This document shows, piece after piece, positions 6,621 through 13,307 of a stretch of 18,711 nucleotides of DNA. The DNA is from a bacterium (GTDB lineage: Bacteria; Patescibacteriota; Minisyncoccia; Minisyncoccales; PWPS01). The notes beneath the pieces are model-generated. The model saw only the letters and a program-made list of their open reading frames with translations. It was not told the origin of the DNA and did no database searches. A program made the position numbers and the translations under genes. Position 1 is the stretch's first letter. Each line of letters starts with the position of its first letter. The stretch lies in NCBI GenBank assembly GCA_018400895.1, contig JAGYLR010000009.1:1-18711 (forward strand), read 5' to 3'.

Positions 6621-6648
6621 GCACCGTTACAAAAACGGTGCTTTTTTT
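6621..6648 (+). terminator. Intrinsic terminator
   Basis: GCACCGTT (6621-6628) pairs perfectly with AACGGTGC (6634-6641) around ACAAA, followed by seven T. It ends the zinc-ribbon protein transcript. Confidence 0.93.
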
Positions 6649-6670
6649 GCCTTGATTTAATCACTTTTTA

Positions 6671-6700
6671 TTGTTATTATTGGCCCTAGATTAATAATAT
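6671..6700 (+). promoter_or_regulatory. Possible promoter of the redox operon
   Basis: TTGTTA (6671-6676), 18-nt spacer, TAATAT (6695-6700), then 8 nt to ATG 6709. The boxes are weak, but the spacing again gives an almost leaderless transcript, and a strong terminator lies just upstream, so a promoter is needed here. Confidence 0.45.
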
Positions 6701-6708
6701 TTTAATAT

Positions 6709-7143
6709 ATGCAAATAAAAACAATAATAGCAATAGCAGTTGCTGCCATACTTATATCTGGTAGTATTTATATTTCTCAAGACAAAAATATTATCCTTAA
6801 TGCTAGTATAAGTGAAAAAGAAGGAGTTGAAGAAGAAATAGAAGAAATAGAAGAAATAGAAGTAACAGAGCAAATTATACAGTGTTTAAAAGATGCTGGT
6901 GTTGTGGTTTATGGAAGTAGTACTTGCCCTGCTTGTGCTGAGTTTGTTCAGATGTATGGAGGAGAAGAGATAATAAGCCCAATATATCTTGATTGTTCTG
7001 GTCTTGGTACAGATGAAGAGTCACAAAAATGTGTAGAGAATATGGAGACAGTATATGTTCCTGAGATACAGATAAATGGAGAGCTTTATAGAGGAGATAG
7101 ATCTCCACAAGGTCTTTTAAAAGAGGCTAATTGTGAATTATGA
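6709..7143 (+). CDS. Membrane-anchored thioredoxin-like protein with CPAC active site
   Basis: The 144-residue product has an N-terminal anchor (residues 5-22), an acidic low-complexity linker (EEEIEEIEEIEV, 41-52) and a thioredoxin-like domain (55-144). The active site is C73-P-A-C76, with a cis-proline candidate P118 in VPEI. The order QCL-x8-YGSSTCPAC, the downstream D-C-S and the G-x-L-x-G...L...C ending match the thioredoxin domain that is often linked to vitamin K epoxide reductase homologues, but no such reductase is present here. Extra cysteines (C59, C96, C108, C142) could form structural or relay disulfides. It should work outside the cytoplasm as a thiol oxidoreductase. Its stop TGA overlaps the ATG of the next gene by 4 nt, so the two are translationally coupled. 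Confidence 0.85.
   Translation: MQIKTIIAIAVAAILISGSIYISQDKNIILNASISEKEGVEEEIEEIEEIEVTEQIIQCLKDAGVVVYGSSTCPACAEFVQMYGGEEIISPIYLDCSGLGTDEESQKCVENMETVYVPEIQINGELYRGDRSPQGLLKEANCEL
6832..6858 (+). repeat. Three tandem copies of the 9-mer GAAGAAATA
   Basis: Three perfect copies in frame encode repeats of Glu-Glu-Ile in the linker of the anchored thioredoxin. Copy-number change by slippage would alter linker length by three residues without shifting the frame. Confidence 0.9.
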
Positions 7144-8258
7144 GAAGAGTATTATTTTTATTAATTGCGTTATTTTTATTAATAACTCCTTTTGTTTGGG
7201 GAGAAGAGGTGGATTCTAACAATTCTGTTACAATCCATTTTTTTGATGACAGACTTTGTCCAGTATGTAGTAGTGCCAAAGAATTTACACAATTATTAGT
7301 AGAGGAGTATGATGGCGAGATAGATTTACACATATACCCAATTACAGATACACAGGAGTTTCATAGAATTGCAGAAGAGTATGGAGTAGAAGATTACAAT
7401 ATAATGGCACCAACAATATTTATTGGTGACAATTTTTTTCAGTTTAGGGATTTTACTTCCAGGCATGAAGAGATGATAACAGAAGCGGTAGAAGGGAAAA
7501 TAGTAGAAGATGATTGTTGTGTGGTGACAATTCCTCTTATAAATAAAGAGATTGATATAAGTGGATGGTCATTACCGTTTATAACTATAGTATTAGGTTC
7601 TCTTGATGGTTTTAATGTTTGCTCAATAGGGGCGTTAATTCTCGTTCTTTCTATTGTTCTTGTTCTTAATTCTAGAAGAAAGATATTTATATATGGAGGA
7701 CTGTTTATATTTACAGCAGTAGCCATATATGGAACGTTAGTGTTTGCTTGGGGAAAGTTATTTGAAGCACTTATTGGGCATTTAGAAATAATGAGAATGA
7801 TAGTAGGAGTAGCTGCTTTATTTGGTGGAGCATATTTTGCCAAGCAGTTTTGGAAATTTTTTAAATATGGCCCAACATGTCAGTCATCTAATTCTATTTT
7901 AGCAAAAAAAGCCACTGAAAGGTTGCAAAATGCTTTTAAGAAATCAGGAAAGGGCTCGTTTTTGATTGCTAGTAGTATAGTATTTTTTGCTGCTGTTATA
8001 ACTATTGTAGAACTTCCTTGTTCAATAGGTGTTCCAATGGTATTTACTAGTATATTAGTAGAGAATGAACTTTCTTTAATAAGCTACACAACTTACATAC
8101 TTACATACTTGTTTTTCTATATGTTAATAGAATTGATTGTGTTTGCTGGAGCAGTTTTAACAAAAAAGATATGGTTTTCAGGATCTAGAGTTATTACGTG
8201 GATTACTTTTGTTGGTGCTGTAGTATTGTTTTATCTTGCTTTTTATTATTTGTTTTAA
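7140..8258 (+). CDS. Thioredoxin/glutaredoxin domain fused to a DsbD/CcdA-like electron-transfer channel
   Basis: The 372-residue product has a signal or anchor (1-20), a thioredoxin-fold domain (29-120) with active site C40-P-V-C43 and cis-Pro P91, a vicinal C126-C127 pair, and six membrane segments (about 145-177, 183-203, 213-233, 274-295, 315-340, 350-371). The first segment carries C161 in DGFNVCS and the fourth carries C294 in VELPCSIG; these correspond to the paired cysteines in membrane helices 1 and 4 of DsbD/CcdA/ScsB proteins. These families move electrons from cytoplasmic thioredoxin to exported thiol proteins. The topology (thioredoxin domain N-terminal and exported) would allow direct transfer from the channel to its own domain and then to the protein encoded upstream. 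C247 lies in a cytoplasmic or external loop. It overlaps the preceding gene by 4 nt. Confidence 0.88.
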   Translation: MRRVLFLLIALFLLITPFVWGEEVDSNNSVTIHFFDDRLCPVCSSAKEFTQLLVEEYDGEIDLHIYPITDTQEFHRIAEEYGVEDYNIMAPTIFIGDNFFQFRDFTSRHEEMITEAVEGKIVEDDCCVVTIPLINKEIDISGWSLPFITIVLGSLDGFNVCSIGALILVLSIVLVLNSRRKIFIYGGLFIFTAVAIYGTLVFAWGKLFEALIGHLEIMRMIVGVAALFGGAYFAKQFWKFFKYGPTCQSSNSILAKKATERLQNAFKKSGKGSFLIASSIVFFAAVITIVELPCSIGVPMVFTSILVENELSLISYTTYILTYLFFYMLIELIVFAGAVLTKKIWFSGSRVITWITFVGAVVLFYLAFYYLF

Positions 8259-8291
8259 TATAATTACCTAAACATAGTAATTATTTAAATC

Positions 8292-9005
8292 ATGATTCCT
8301 ATAATTTCAATTTTAAATATAATATCAGGTATCTTTTTTGCCTTTATATGTTTTAGAATATATCTTTCTTATAAGAAAGACAAAAAAGAACAGATGAAGA
8401 ACTTCTTTATGACGTTCTTTTATCTTTCACTTTTACTTATTTTAATAGGAACGCCAGGAATATTAGTAGAGGATTCAGATATTATAGGGTTTATATTTTC
8501 TGTTTATCCATTTATTGGTGTTCTTGCTATTGCTCATTTAGGATCAATTTCTATGAGTCTTATAGGGTGGAAAAAAGCAGGGAAAATATTTTTTAGAGTA
8601 ATGGTTGTTCTTTCTTTGATTGTCTTTGTCACATCTGCGTTAAATGCTGAACCAGCTGAAGTTGCCAGAGATCACGGATTTATATATTGGGAAGATCCAA
8701 GAACTAATCTAATGAATATGTTTGTTGGTTTATCAGTAGGATTACCTACTTTAATGGCGGTAATATTGTTTGTTATAAGTGCGGTAAAGGCGAGCACAAG
8801 AGAGGCAAGAATAAAAATGCTTTTAATAGCTGGAGGACTTGTTGCTTCAATTTTAATGTCAGTTGCTAACTTTATTTTAGAGGTATGGTTTGATGATAAG
8901 TATGCGATTGATTTAGCTGCAACATCGTTAAATATTATGTCAGCTGTGCTTATAATGTCTGGTATATATTATAAACCTAAAGAAAAAAAAGAATGGACAG
9001 AATAA
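8292..9005 (+). CDS. Seven-helix membrane protein of unknown function
   Basis: The 237-residue product has about seven hydrophobic segments (near 4-24, 39-59, 67-87, 102-120, 143-163, 177-198, 208-226) joined by short basic loops (YKKDKKEQ, KASTREARIK) that should face the cytoplasm; the C-terminus KPKEKKEWTE should also be cytoplasmic. The acidic or polar stretch around residues 118-135 (NAEPAEVARDHGF) lies between helices four and five. The layout resembles the stand-alone sensory 7-TM domains found on histidine kinases, but no kinase follows, and I see no conserved heme or metal ligands. It lies 33 nt after the channel gene and overlaps the next gene by 13 nt, so it belongs to the redox operon. 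Confidence 0.8.
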   Translation: MIPIISILNIISGIFFAFICFRIYLSYKKDKKEQMKNFFMTFFYLSLLLILIGTPGILVEDSDIIGFIFSVYPFIGVLAIAHLGSISMSLIGWKKAGKIFFRVMVVLSLIVFVTSALNAEPAEVARDHGFIYWEDPRTNLMNMFVGLSVGLPTLMAVILFVISAVKASTREARIKMLLIAGGLVASILMSVANFILEVWFDDKYAIDLAATSLNIMSAVLIMSGIYYKPKEKKEWTE

Positions 9006-9406
9006 CTTTAATTTTTATTATTTGTGCAGTTATTTTTATCACTGGAGCTTGGATAATTATTGATAATATTGCTGACAATACTTTTATAGTGGTAGAAGAG
9101 CCTTATCCTATGCAAGAAATTACTTCTCCAGTTACTATAAAAGGAGAGGCAGTGGGAAATTGGTATTTTGAAGGAGATTTCCCAGTAACAGTTGTTACTG
9201 ATGAAGGAGAAGTTCTTGCACAGTGGAGTGTTACTGCACAAGATGAGTGGATAACTGAAAACTTTGTTCCTTTTAAGGGAAGTGTTACTTTTGATAATCC
9301 TGCTAATGGTGAAGGTGTTCCTGGTAAGATAATATTTCACAAAGATAATCCTAGTGGATTACCAGAAAATGATGACAGTATAGAGGTTCCAGTTATAATA
9401 AAATAG
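8993..9406 (+). CDS. Membrane-anchored Gmad2 (immunoglobulin-like) domain protein
   Basis: The 137-residue product has an N-terminal anchor (5-24) and one Gmad2-type domain (about 38-137). The family signature is clear: ITSPVTIKGEAVGNWYFEGD, then FPVTVV, Q-x-x-V-x-A-Q-D-E-W, and FVPFKG. Gmad2 is an immunoglobulin-like domain first described with spore-germination proteins but common in exported proteins of non-sporulating bacteria, where its role is unclear; a binding or structural role in the envelope is likely. It has no cysteines, so it is probably not a redox client. The start ATG overlaps the end of the 7-TM gene by 13 nt, implying coupled translation. It is the last gene of the operon and is followed 17 nt later by a terminator. 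Confidence 0.88.
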   Translation: MDRITLIFIICAVIFITGAWIIIDNIADNTFIVVEEPYPMQEITSPVTIKGEAVGNWYFEGDFPVTVVTDEGEVLAQWSVTAQDEWITENFVPFKGSVTFDNPANGEGVPGKIIFHKDNPSGLPENDDSIEVPVIIK

Positions 9407-9423
9407 AAATAGTAAAATAAAAT

Positions 9424-9446
9424 CCGGGGTTATACTCCGGTTTTTT
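9424..9446. terminator. Bidirectional terminator with the opposing gene's stop codon in its loop
   Basis: CCGGGG (9424-9429) pairs with CTCCGG (9435-9440) with one wobble around TTATA. Six T follow on the plus strand (9441-9446), and TTTTATTTT follows on the minus strand. The stop codon of the carboxypeptidase (9432-9430, minus) lies in the loop. Confidence 0.85.
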
Positions 9447-10326
9447 GTTTAATTTTTATTAGAGATTGTAGGTATTTTAAAATATTTTCTACATCTTCTT
9501 TTCTTTTATCAGAACAGAGAATGGTTATACTAAAAACTTCTTCTTCTATTTTAAACAGAGATACAAAAGTTTGTTTAGCAACCGTTAGATATCCTGTTTT
9601 TCCTCCAATAAAATTAGGATTTTCGTAGAATATATTTAGGTTCATAAATTTACACATTCCTGAAATAGAATCCTCACAAGGCATCCAAAAGTTATTATTT
9701 TTGGTTATTTCTAGTATTATTGGATGATTTTTGTAAATGTAGTTTATTAATTTAACAAGATCAAGGACATTAGATGTATTAACAGTGCTTAATCCGTGAG
9801 CATCATAAAAAACAGTATTACTCATTTCTAGCTCTCTTGCTTTTTGGTTCATTAAATCAACAAAAGTATCTTCTTCTAAAAAGTATGAAAGTGCATTTGC
9901 TGCGTAATTAGTTGACTGGATTAGACTTGCTTTTAGTAAATTTTCTGCACTTACATTTAGTCCCATAGGAAGAGAGGGGCTTAATCTAGTATATGGTGTC
10001 ATCATTCTTGTTGTCAGTGTTATTCTGTCTTGCATATCAATATTCTCTGTTGCCACAACAGCAGTCATTATCTTTGTTACAGAAGCTATTGGATATGATT
10101 TTTCTGTGTTTTTTTCTGACAAAAACTGCTCTTCGGAAACATTAAATATAGCATAAGAGTCAGCAGAAACAGTATTTTTTAACTGTAAATCAAAAAGAAT
10201 AGCACTTAATCTTTTTATTTCTTCTCTTAAAAACAATTTTCTTTCTTGTGTATTGTCTTTGCCGTATGAAGAAGTAGCAATTAGAGCAAATAAAATGGCA
10301 GTAATTAAAATTTTGTATTTTTTCAT
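9430..10326 (-). CDS. D-alanyl-D-alanine carboxypeptidase, peptidase S11 / penicillin-binding protein family
   Basis: The 298-residue product has a signal peptide (1-22), a short helical region (25-50) and a complete S11 catalytic domain. The three active-site motifs are present in order and spacing: S82-V-T-K85 (nucleophile Ser82), S138-T-N140, and K243-T-G245. Such enzymes remove the terminal D-Ala of peptidoglycan stem peptides outside the membrane and so control cross-linking. The C-terminal beta domain and amphipathic anchor helix of classical PBP5/DacA are missing, so it is a catalytic-domain-only form; anchoring could come from an uncleaved signal. Two cysteines (C217, C225) are near each other and could form a disulfide. 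The promoter is extended -10 and near-leaderless. It converges on the redox operon. Confidence 0.92.
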   Translation of the reverse strand: MKKYKILITAILFALIATSSYGKDNTQERKLFLREEIKRLSAILFDLQLKNTVSADSYAIFNVSEEQFLSEKNTEKSYPIASVTKIMTAVVATENIDMQDRITLTTRMMTPYTRLSPSLPMGLNVSAENLLKASLIQSTNYAANALSYFLEEDTFVDLMNQKARELEMSNTVFYDAHGLSTVNTSNVLDLVKLINYIYKNHPIILEITKNNNFWMPCEDSISGMCKFMNLNIFYENPNFIGGKTGYLTVAKQTFVSLFKIEEEVFSITILCSDKRKEDVENILKYLQSLIKIKQKTGV

Positions 10327-10332
10327 ATATTT

Positions 10333-10341
10333 ACATTATCA
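10333..10341 (-). promoter_or_regulatory. Extended -10 promoter for the carboxypeptidase gene
   Basis: On the minus strand, TG-A-TAATGT (10341-10333) followed by 6 nt and ATG at 10326. No good -35 is seen; the TG extension may compensate. The transcript would be leaderless. Confidence 0.45.
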
Positions 10342-10380
10342 TTTTTAAACAAAAAACGGTATGGGCTTATCTTATTTATG

Positions 10381-10389
10381 TGTTATAAT
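10381..10389 (+). promoter_or_regulatory. Extended -10 promoter of the ychF operon
   Basis: TG-T-TATAAT at 10381-10389 is a perfect extended -10 with no convincing -35. The predicted leader is about 22 nt, A+T rich, without a Shine-Dalgarno, before ATG 10418. Confidence 0.65.
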
Positions 10390-10417
10390 TGCCGAGATAA
10401 TTATTTAATTTTACTAT

Positions 10418-11479
10418 ATGTCTCTTTCAGTGGGAATAGTAGGTTTCCCCAATGTGGGTAAATCTACATTATTTAAAACAGTTACCAAAAAACAAGTTGA
10501 TTGCTTGAATTATGCTTTTTGTACAATAGACCCTAATGTGGGAGTTGTTTCTGTTCCTGATTATAGGGTAGAGGAACTGTGCAAAATGTTTAATCCTAAA
10601 AAAAAGATATACTCAACAATTGAGTTTATAGATATAGCTGGTCTTGTAGAAGGTGCCAGTAAAGGAGAAGGATTGGGAAATAGGTTTTTAGCCCATGTTA
10701 GAGAAACAGATGTAATCTTGTATACCTTACGTTTTTTTAAAAATAAAGATATTCTCAGTGTTCGTAATGAAATTAACCCAGTAAAAGAAAAAGAACTTCT
10801 TGATGCGGAGTTGATTTTAAAAGATTTAGAAACCGTAGAGAAAAGATTAAACAGTTTAGAAAGAGAAGTTAAGGCAGATAAAAATATGTTTTCTGAATTA
10901 GAGCTTTTTAAAAAGGCAAAAATATCTCTTGAAGAAGGAAAACTACTAGTTAAGGAAAATTTTTCAGAAGAAGAAAAGCAGATACTATCAGAATATGATT
11001 TACTTACCGCAAAACCAAGAATGTATCTTCTAAATGGTAGAGATGAAGATGCAGATGAAAATACATTAAATTGGTTTAAAAATACGGGTGATCCTTTTAT
11101 TATAATGGACATACAAGAAGAGTATGAAGCTGCTGATTTTACCCCAAAAGAAAGAATGTCTTTAGGATTTCCAGAAGAGTCAGAAATGGATATTTTAATA
11201 AGGGAATGTTATAAATTACTTAATCTTATTACCTTTTTTACAGTGGGTAGTGATGAAGTTCGTGCATGGAGAGTAGAAAAAGGGTCTACTGCACCTATTG
11301 CTGGTGGTGTAATACACAGCGATTTTGAACAAAATTTTATAAAAGCAGAAGTTATCAATTGGCAAGAATTGATTAAAGTAGGAGGACTAGTAAGTGCCAG
11401 AAAAGAGGGTCTTATCAGACTTGAAGGCAAAGAGTATGTTGTTTGTGACGGTGATGTAATAGAAATAAAACACGGATAA
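10418..11479 (+). CDS. ychF: YchF family ATPase (Obg-like)
   Basis: The 353-residue product is close to the usual 363 and is recognisable throughout: G1 GFPNVGKST (9-17), switch region NYAFCTIDPNVG (31-42), G3 DIAGLVEGASKGEGLGN (72-88), a coiled-coil insertion rich in Glu and Lys (about 125-190), and the C-terminal TGS domain with FFTVGSDEVRAW...GVIHSDFE...I-x-A-E-V...LEGKEYVVCDGDVI. YchF hydrolyses ATP rather than GTP, binds ribosomes and is linked to stress responses. The position of the nucleotide-specificity motif reads YLLNGRDED, unlike the N-V/L-x-E usual in this family, so base recognition may differ slightly. It is the first gene of a tight operon; the next ATG follows 6 nt after the stop. 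Confidence 0.96.
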   Translation: MSLSVGIVGFPNVGKSTLFKTVTKKQVDCLNYAFCTIDPNVGVVSVPDYRVEELCKMFNPKKKIYSTIEFIDIAGLVEGASKGEGLGNRFLAHVRETDVILYTLRFFKNKDILSVRNEINPVKEKELLDAELILKDLETVEKRLNSLEREVKADKNMFSELELFKKAKISLEEGKLLVKENFSEEEKQILSEYDLLTAKPRMYLLNGRDEDADENTLNWFKNTGDPFIIMDIQEEYEAADFTPKERMSLGFPEESEMDILIRECYKLLNLITFFTVGSDEVRAWRVEKGSTAPIAGGVIHSDFEQNFIKAEVINWQELIKVGGLVSARKEGLIRLEGKEYVVCDGDVIEIKHG

Positions 11480-11485
11480 AAAATT

Positions 11486-11899
11486 ATGCAAAATAAAATA
11501 AAGATACTAATATCGTTGCTTTTTGTTGCTGTTTTTATATGGGGAATAAGTCTTTTTATTGAAGATACAGAAACATTGCCCTCTCAGGAAGAGATATTAG
11601 TTGATTTAACAATTATTTATTCAGAAGAAGATGAACAATTATTCCAAGAAGAAAAAATTACACAAGGAAGTAGTGTTTTAGATCTTCTTTTACATATTAA
11701 AGAATTACAAGTAATTACAGAACAATTTCCTGGGGTAGGTGTTTTTGTTAAAGAGATAGGGGGAGTTAAGGGGACAGATAATACTTACTGGCAATACTTT
11801 GTTAACAATAATTATGCCGAAAAGGGTGCTGGAGATTATATTTTACAAGACAAAGACAGTGTCTCGTGGAAATTAACAGATTCTTACTTTACTGAATAA
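11486..11899 (+). CDS. Membrane-anchored DUF4430 (transcobalamin C-terminal-like) protein
   Basis: The 137-residue product has an anchor at residues 6-25 and a DUF4430 domain at about 38-135. The signature is the T-Y-W-Q-Y-F-V-N-N motif (100-108), the preceding G-G-V-K-G-T, and the downstream G-D-Y-x-L-x-D-x-D-x-V-x-W. DUF4430 shares the fold of the transcobalamin/intrinsic factor C-terminal domain and is frequent in secreted proteins of Gram-positive bacteria; ligands are mostly unknown. It should display the domain on the outer face of the membrane. Its stop TAA shares a base with the ATG of the DUF1614 gene (TAATG), so the two are coupled and may act together. Confidence 0.88.
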   Translation: MQNKIKILISLLFVAVFIWGISLFIEDTETLPSQEEILVDLTIIYSEEDEQLFQEEKITQGSSVLDLLLHIKELQVITEQFPGVGVFVKEIGGVKGTDNTYWQYFVNNNYAEKGAGDYILQDKDSVSWKLTDSYFTE

Positions 11900-12540
11900 T
11901 GTTTTACTTTATTCTTGCACTAATAGCGCTAATCATACTTTCTCCAGTAATAATTACTGTAGTTTTGGTTTATCTTGGAGCTTCAGGGCTTAGTTATCTT
12001 GGGCTTTCTACTTCAGGAGTAGTAGTTGTTCTTTTATTAATGCTTATTAGTTCAAGTATAAATATACCAATTTCAAAAAAAAGAATGGTAAGGGTTTTAG
12101 AAACTCGGTTTTTGGGGCTAGTAAAAAATTATGTTTGGAGAGCTCAAGGAGTATCTATTAATGTTGGTGGTGCGATAATACCTCTTATTATTGTTACTTA
12201 TCTAATAATGCAGATTCCTGTTTATCCAGTTTTATTAATAACCATTGTAGTTGCATTGGTTTCTTTTGCTTCTTCTAGATTTATTCCTAGGGTAGGTGTT
12301 GTAGCTCCAGTAATATTTCCTGTTTTATTTGCTTCACTTATGTCTCTTGCTATTTCTCCATTATATGCAGCTGAAACAGCTTTTGTGTCAGGAGTGCTTG
12401 GTGTTATAATAGGAGCAGATATTGTTCGTCTTCCTAGTGTATTAAAAAAACATGGAGGAGTGATGTCTATAGGAGGAGCAGGGGTTTTTGATGGAATATT
12501 TATTGTCGGTATAGTATCAGCAATAATAGCTGGGATATAA
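11899..12540 (+). CDS. DUF1614 family membrane protein
   Basis: The 213-residue product has about six hydrophobic segments and the conserved blocks I associate with DUF1614: INIPI (54-58), NVGGAIIP (88-95), GAD (172-174) and SIGGAGVFDGIF (190-201). The family is widespread in archaea and bacteria and has no assigned function; the glycine-rich, partly charged motifs inside membrane segments suggest a transporter or a membrane enzyme, which is inference. It sits between a DUF4430 protein and phosphoglucose isomerase, coupled to the former by a 1-nt overlap and 1 nt away from the latter. Family assignment is by memory of motifs, and I consider it likely. Confidence 0.85.
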   Translation: MFYFILALIALIILSPVIITVVLVYLGASGLSYLGLSTSGVVVVLLLMLISSSINIPISKKRMVRVLETRFLGLVKNYVWRAQGVSINVGGAIIPLIIVTYLIMQIPVYPVLLITIVVALVSFASSRFIPRVGVVAPVIFPVLFASLMSLAISPLYAAETAFVSGVLGVIIGADIVRLPSVLKKHGGVMSIGGAGVFDGIFIVGIVSAIIAGI

Positions 12541-12541
12541 T

Positions 12542-13114
12542 ATGATTAAACAATTTATAGGAGATTATAATAAGCAACCTGATATTCGTCTTACATCTGA
12601 TTTAAAAGAGGTTTTATTTGATAAGAATTTTACAAAAGATTTTGATGCTTACTATATGTATAGAGGTGTAAAAGAGAATGATGGATTGCGTTATGATGTA
12701 ACTATGATTCCTTTTCGTATGTTTGGAGTTGAATTTCCAAAAACAAAAGGGCATTACCATCCTGACGATTATGGAGAAGTTTATACAGTTTTATCCGGAA
12801 AGGCGATATATCTTCTGCAAAAAGAAGATATATCAGATGTGTATGCTGTTTTTGCCAAACAAGGTGAAACGGTAATTATTCCTCCTCACTACGGACATAT
12901 CACAATAAATCCAGGGCCAGAAGATCTTATTATGTCAAATTGGGTTTCTCCTGAGTTTTCATCTAATTACACACCTGTTTTAGAAAAAGAAGGAGGATGT
13001 TACTTTTTTACAGAAGATGGTTGGATTAAAAATAGTAATTACAAAGATATTCCTGAGTTAAGATTTGAAAAAGCACAACAAGAAAAACCAGAAGATCTCA
13101 GCTTTTTAAAATAG
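12542..13114 (+). CDS. pgiA: Cupin-type glucose-6-phosphate isomerase
   Basis: The 190-residue product matches the archaeal-type cupin phosphoglucose isomerase: a single cupin with KTKGHYHPDDYGEVYTVLSG (67-86), which holds the metal ligands H71, H73 and E79, and PPHYGHITIN (114-123), which holds the fourth ligand H119. The enzyme interconverts glucose-6-phosphate and fructose-6-phosphate using a bound metal, unrelated to the large SIS-domain isomerase of most bacteria. Length equals that of characterised family members. It completes the ychF operon and is followed by a terminator. The family is sporadic in bacteria, so transfer from archaea or another lineage is possible, but the A+T-rich codon use here matches its neighbours, so any transfer would be old. 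Confidence 0.92.
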   Translation: MIKQFIGDYNKQPDIRLTSDLKEVLFDKNFTKDFDAYYMYRGVKENDGLRYDVTMIPFRMFGVEFPKTKGHYHPDDYGEVYTVLSGKAIYLLQKEDISDVYAVFAKQGETVIIPPHYGHITINPGPEDLIMSNWVSPEFSSNYTPVLEKEGGCYFFTEDGWIKNSNYKDIPELRFEKAQQEKPEDLSFLK

Positions 13115-13162
13115 GTTTGTGAACTACCAAGGTGCGACCTAGGGCATTTTTGCTTCTATCCC

Positions 13163-13193
13163 ATGTCCACTCCTGGGGGTGAACATTGTTTTT
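13163..13193 (+). terminator. Terminator of the ychF-DUF4430-DUF1614-pgi operon
   Basis: ATGTCCACTC (13163-13172) pairs with GGGTGAACAT (13177-13186) with one C-A mismatch and a 4-nt loop, followed by TGTTTTTAT. It lies 48 nt after the isomerase stop. The preceding 13115-13160 holds only weak small hairpins (AGGT-GCG-ACCT at about 13130-13140) and no gene. Confidence 0.75.
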
Positions 13194-13203
13194 ATAATAA
13201 GCG

Positions 13204-13231
13204 TTGACAAAAGAGTAAAAAGTGATACACT
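13204..13231 (+). promoter_or_regulatory. Cold-shock gene promoter
   Basis: TTGACA (13204-13209), 16-nt spacer, TACACT (13226-13231) preceded by TG (13223-13224), an extended -10. The predicted transcription start is near 13238. Confidence 0.8.
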
Positions 13232-13237
13232 TGAATT

Positions 13238-13307
13238 ACTACTTTACAAGAGTAGAAATGGAGTCGGGTTTCTGCTGTTTATTAAAATTATACCTTATAC
13301 AACTTAA
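13238..13307 (+). promoter_or_regulatory. Foldable 70-nt leader of the cold-shock mRNA
   Basis: Two hairpins compete. CTACT (13239-13243) pairs with AGTAG (13251-13255), 7-nt loop. GTAGAAA (13252-13258) pairs with TTTCTGC (13269-13275) with one wobble and a 10-nt loop. They share GTAG, so only one can form at a time. The first starts at the predicted 5' end. This is the longest leader among the protein genes with a promoter I could place. A temperature- or protein-sensing role, as known for long cspA leaders, is inference. Confidence 0.5.

Noticed and set aside
7439..7843. 134-codon antisense frame opposite the thioredoxin-channel gene
   Set aside because: The plus-strand protein has clear motifs through the region; the antisense frame has no ribosome site, promoter or domain.
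10561..11112. 183-codon antisense frame opposite ychF
   Set aside because: It is Ser/Phe-rich and low in Gly, as expected from the complement of an A+T-rich gene, and has no start signals; ychF is well conserved on the other strand.
13115..13195. Possible tRNA or SRP RNA after the isomerase gene
   Set aside because: No cloverleaf or T-loop consensus (GGTTCAAATCC type) can be formed on either strand; the region is explained by an operon terminator plus weak small hairpins.
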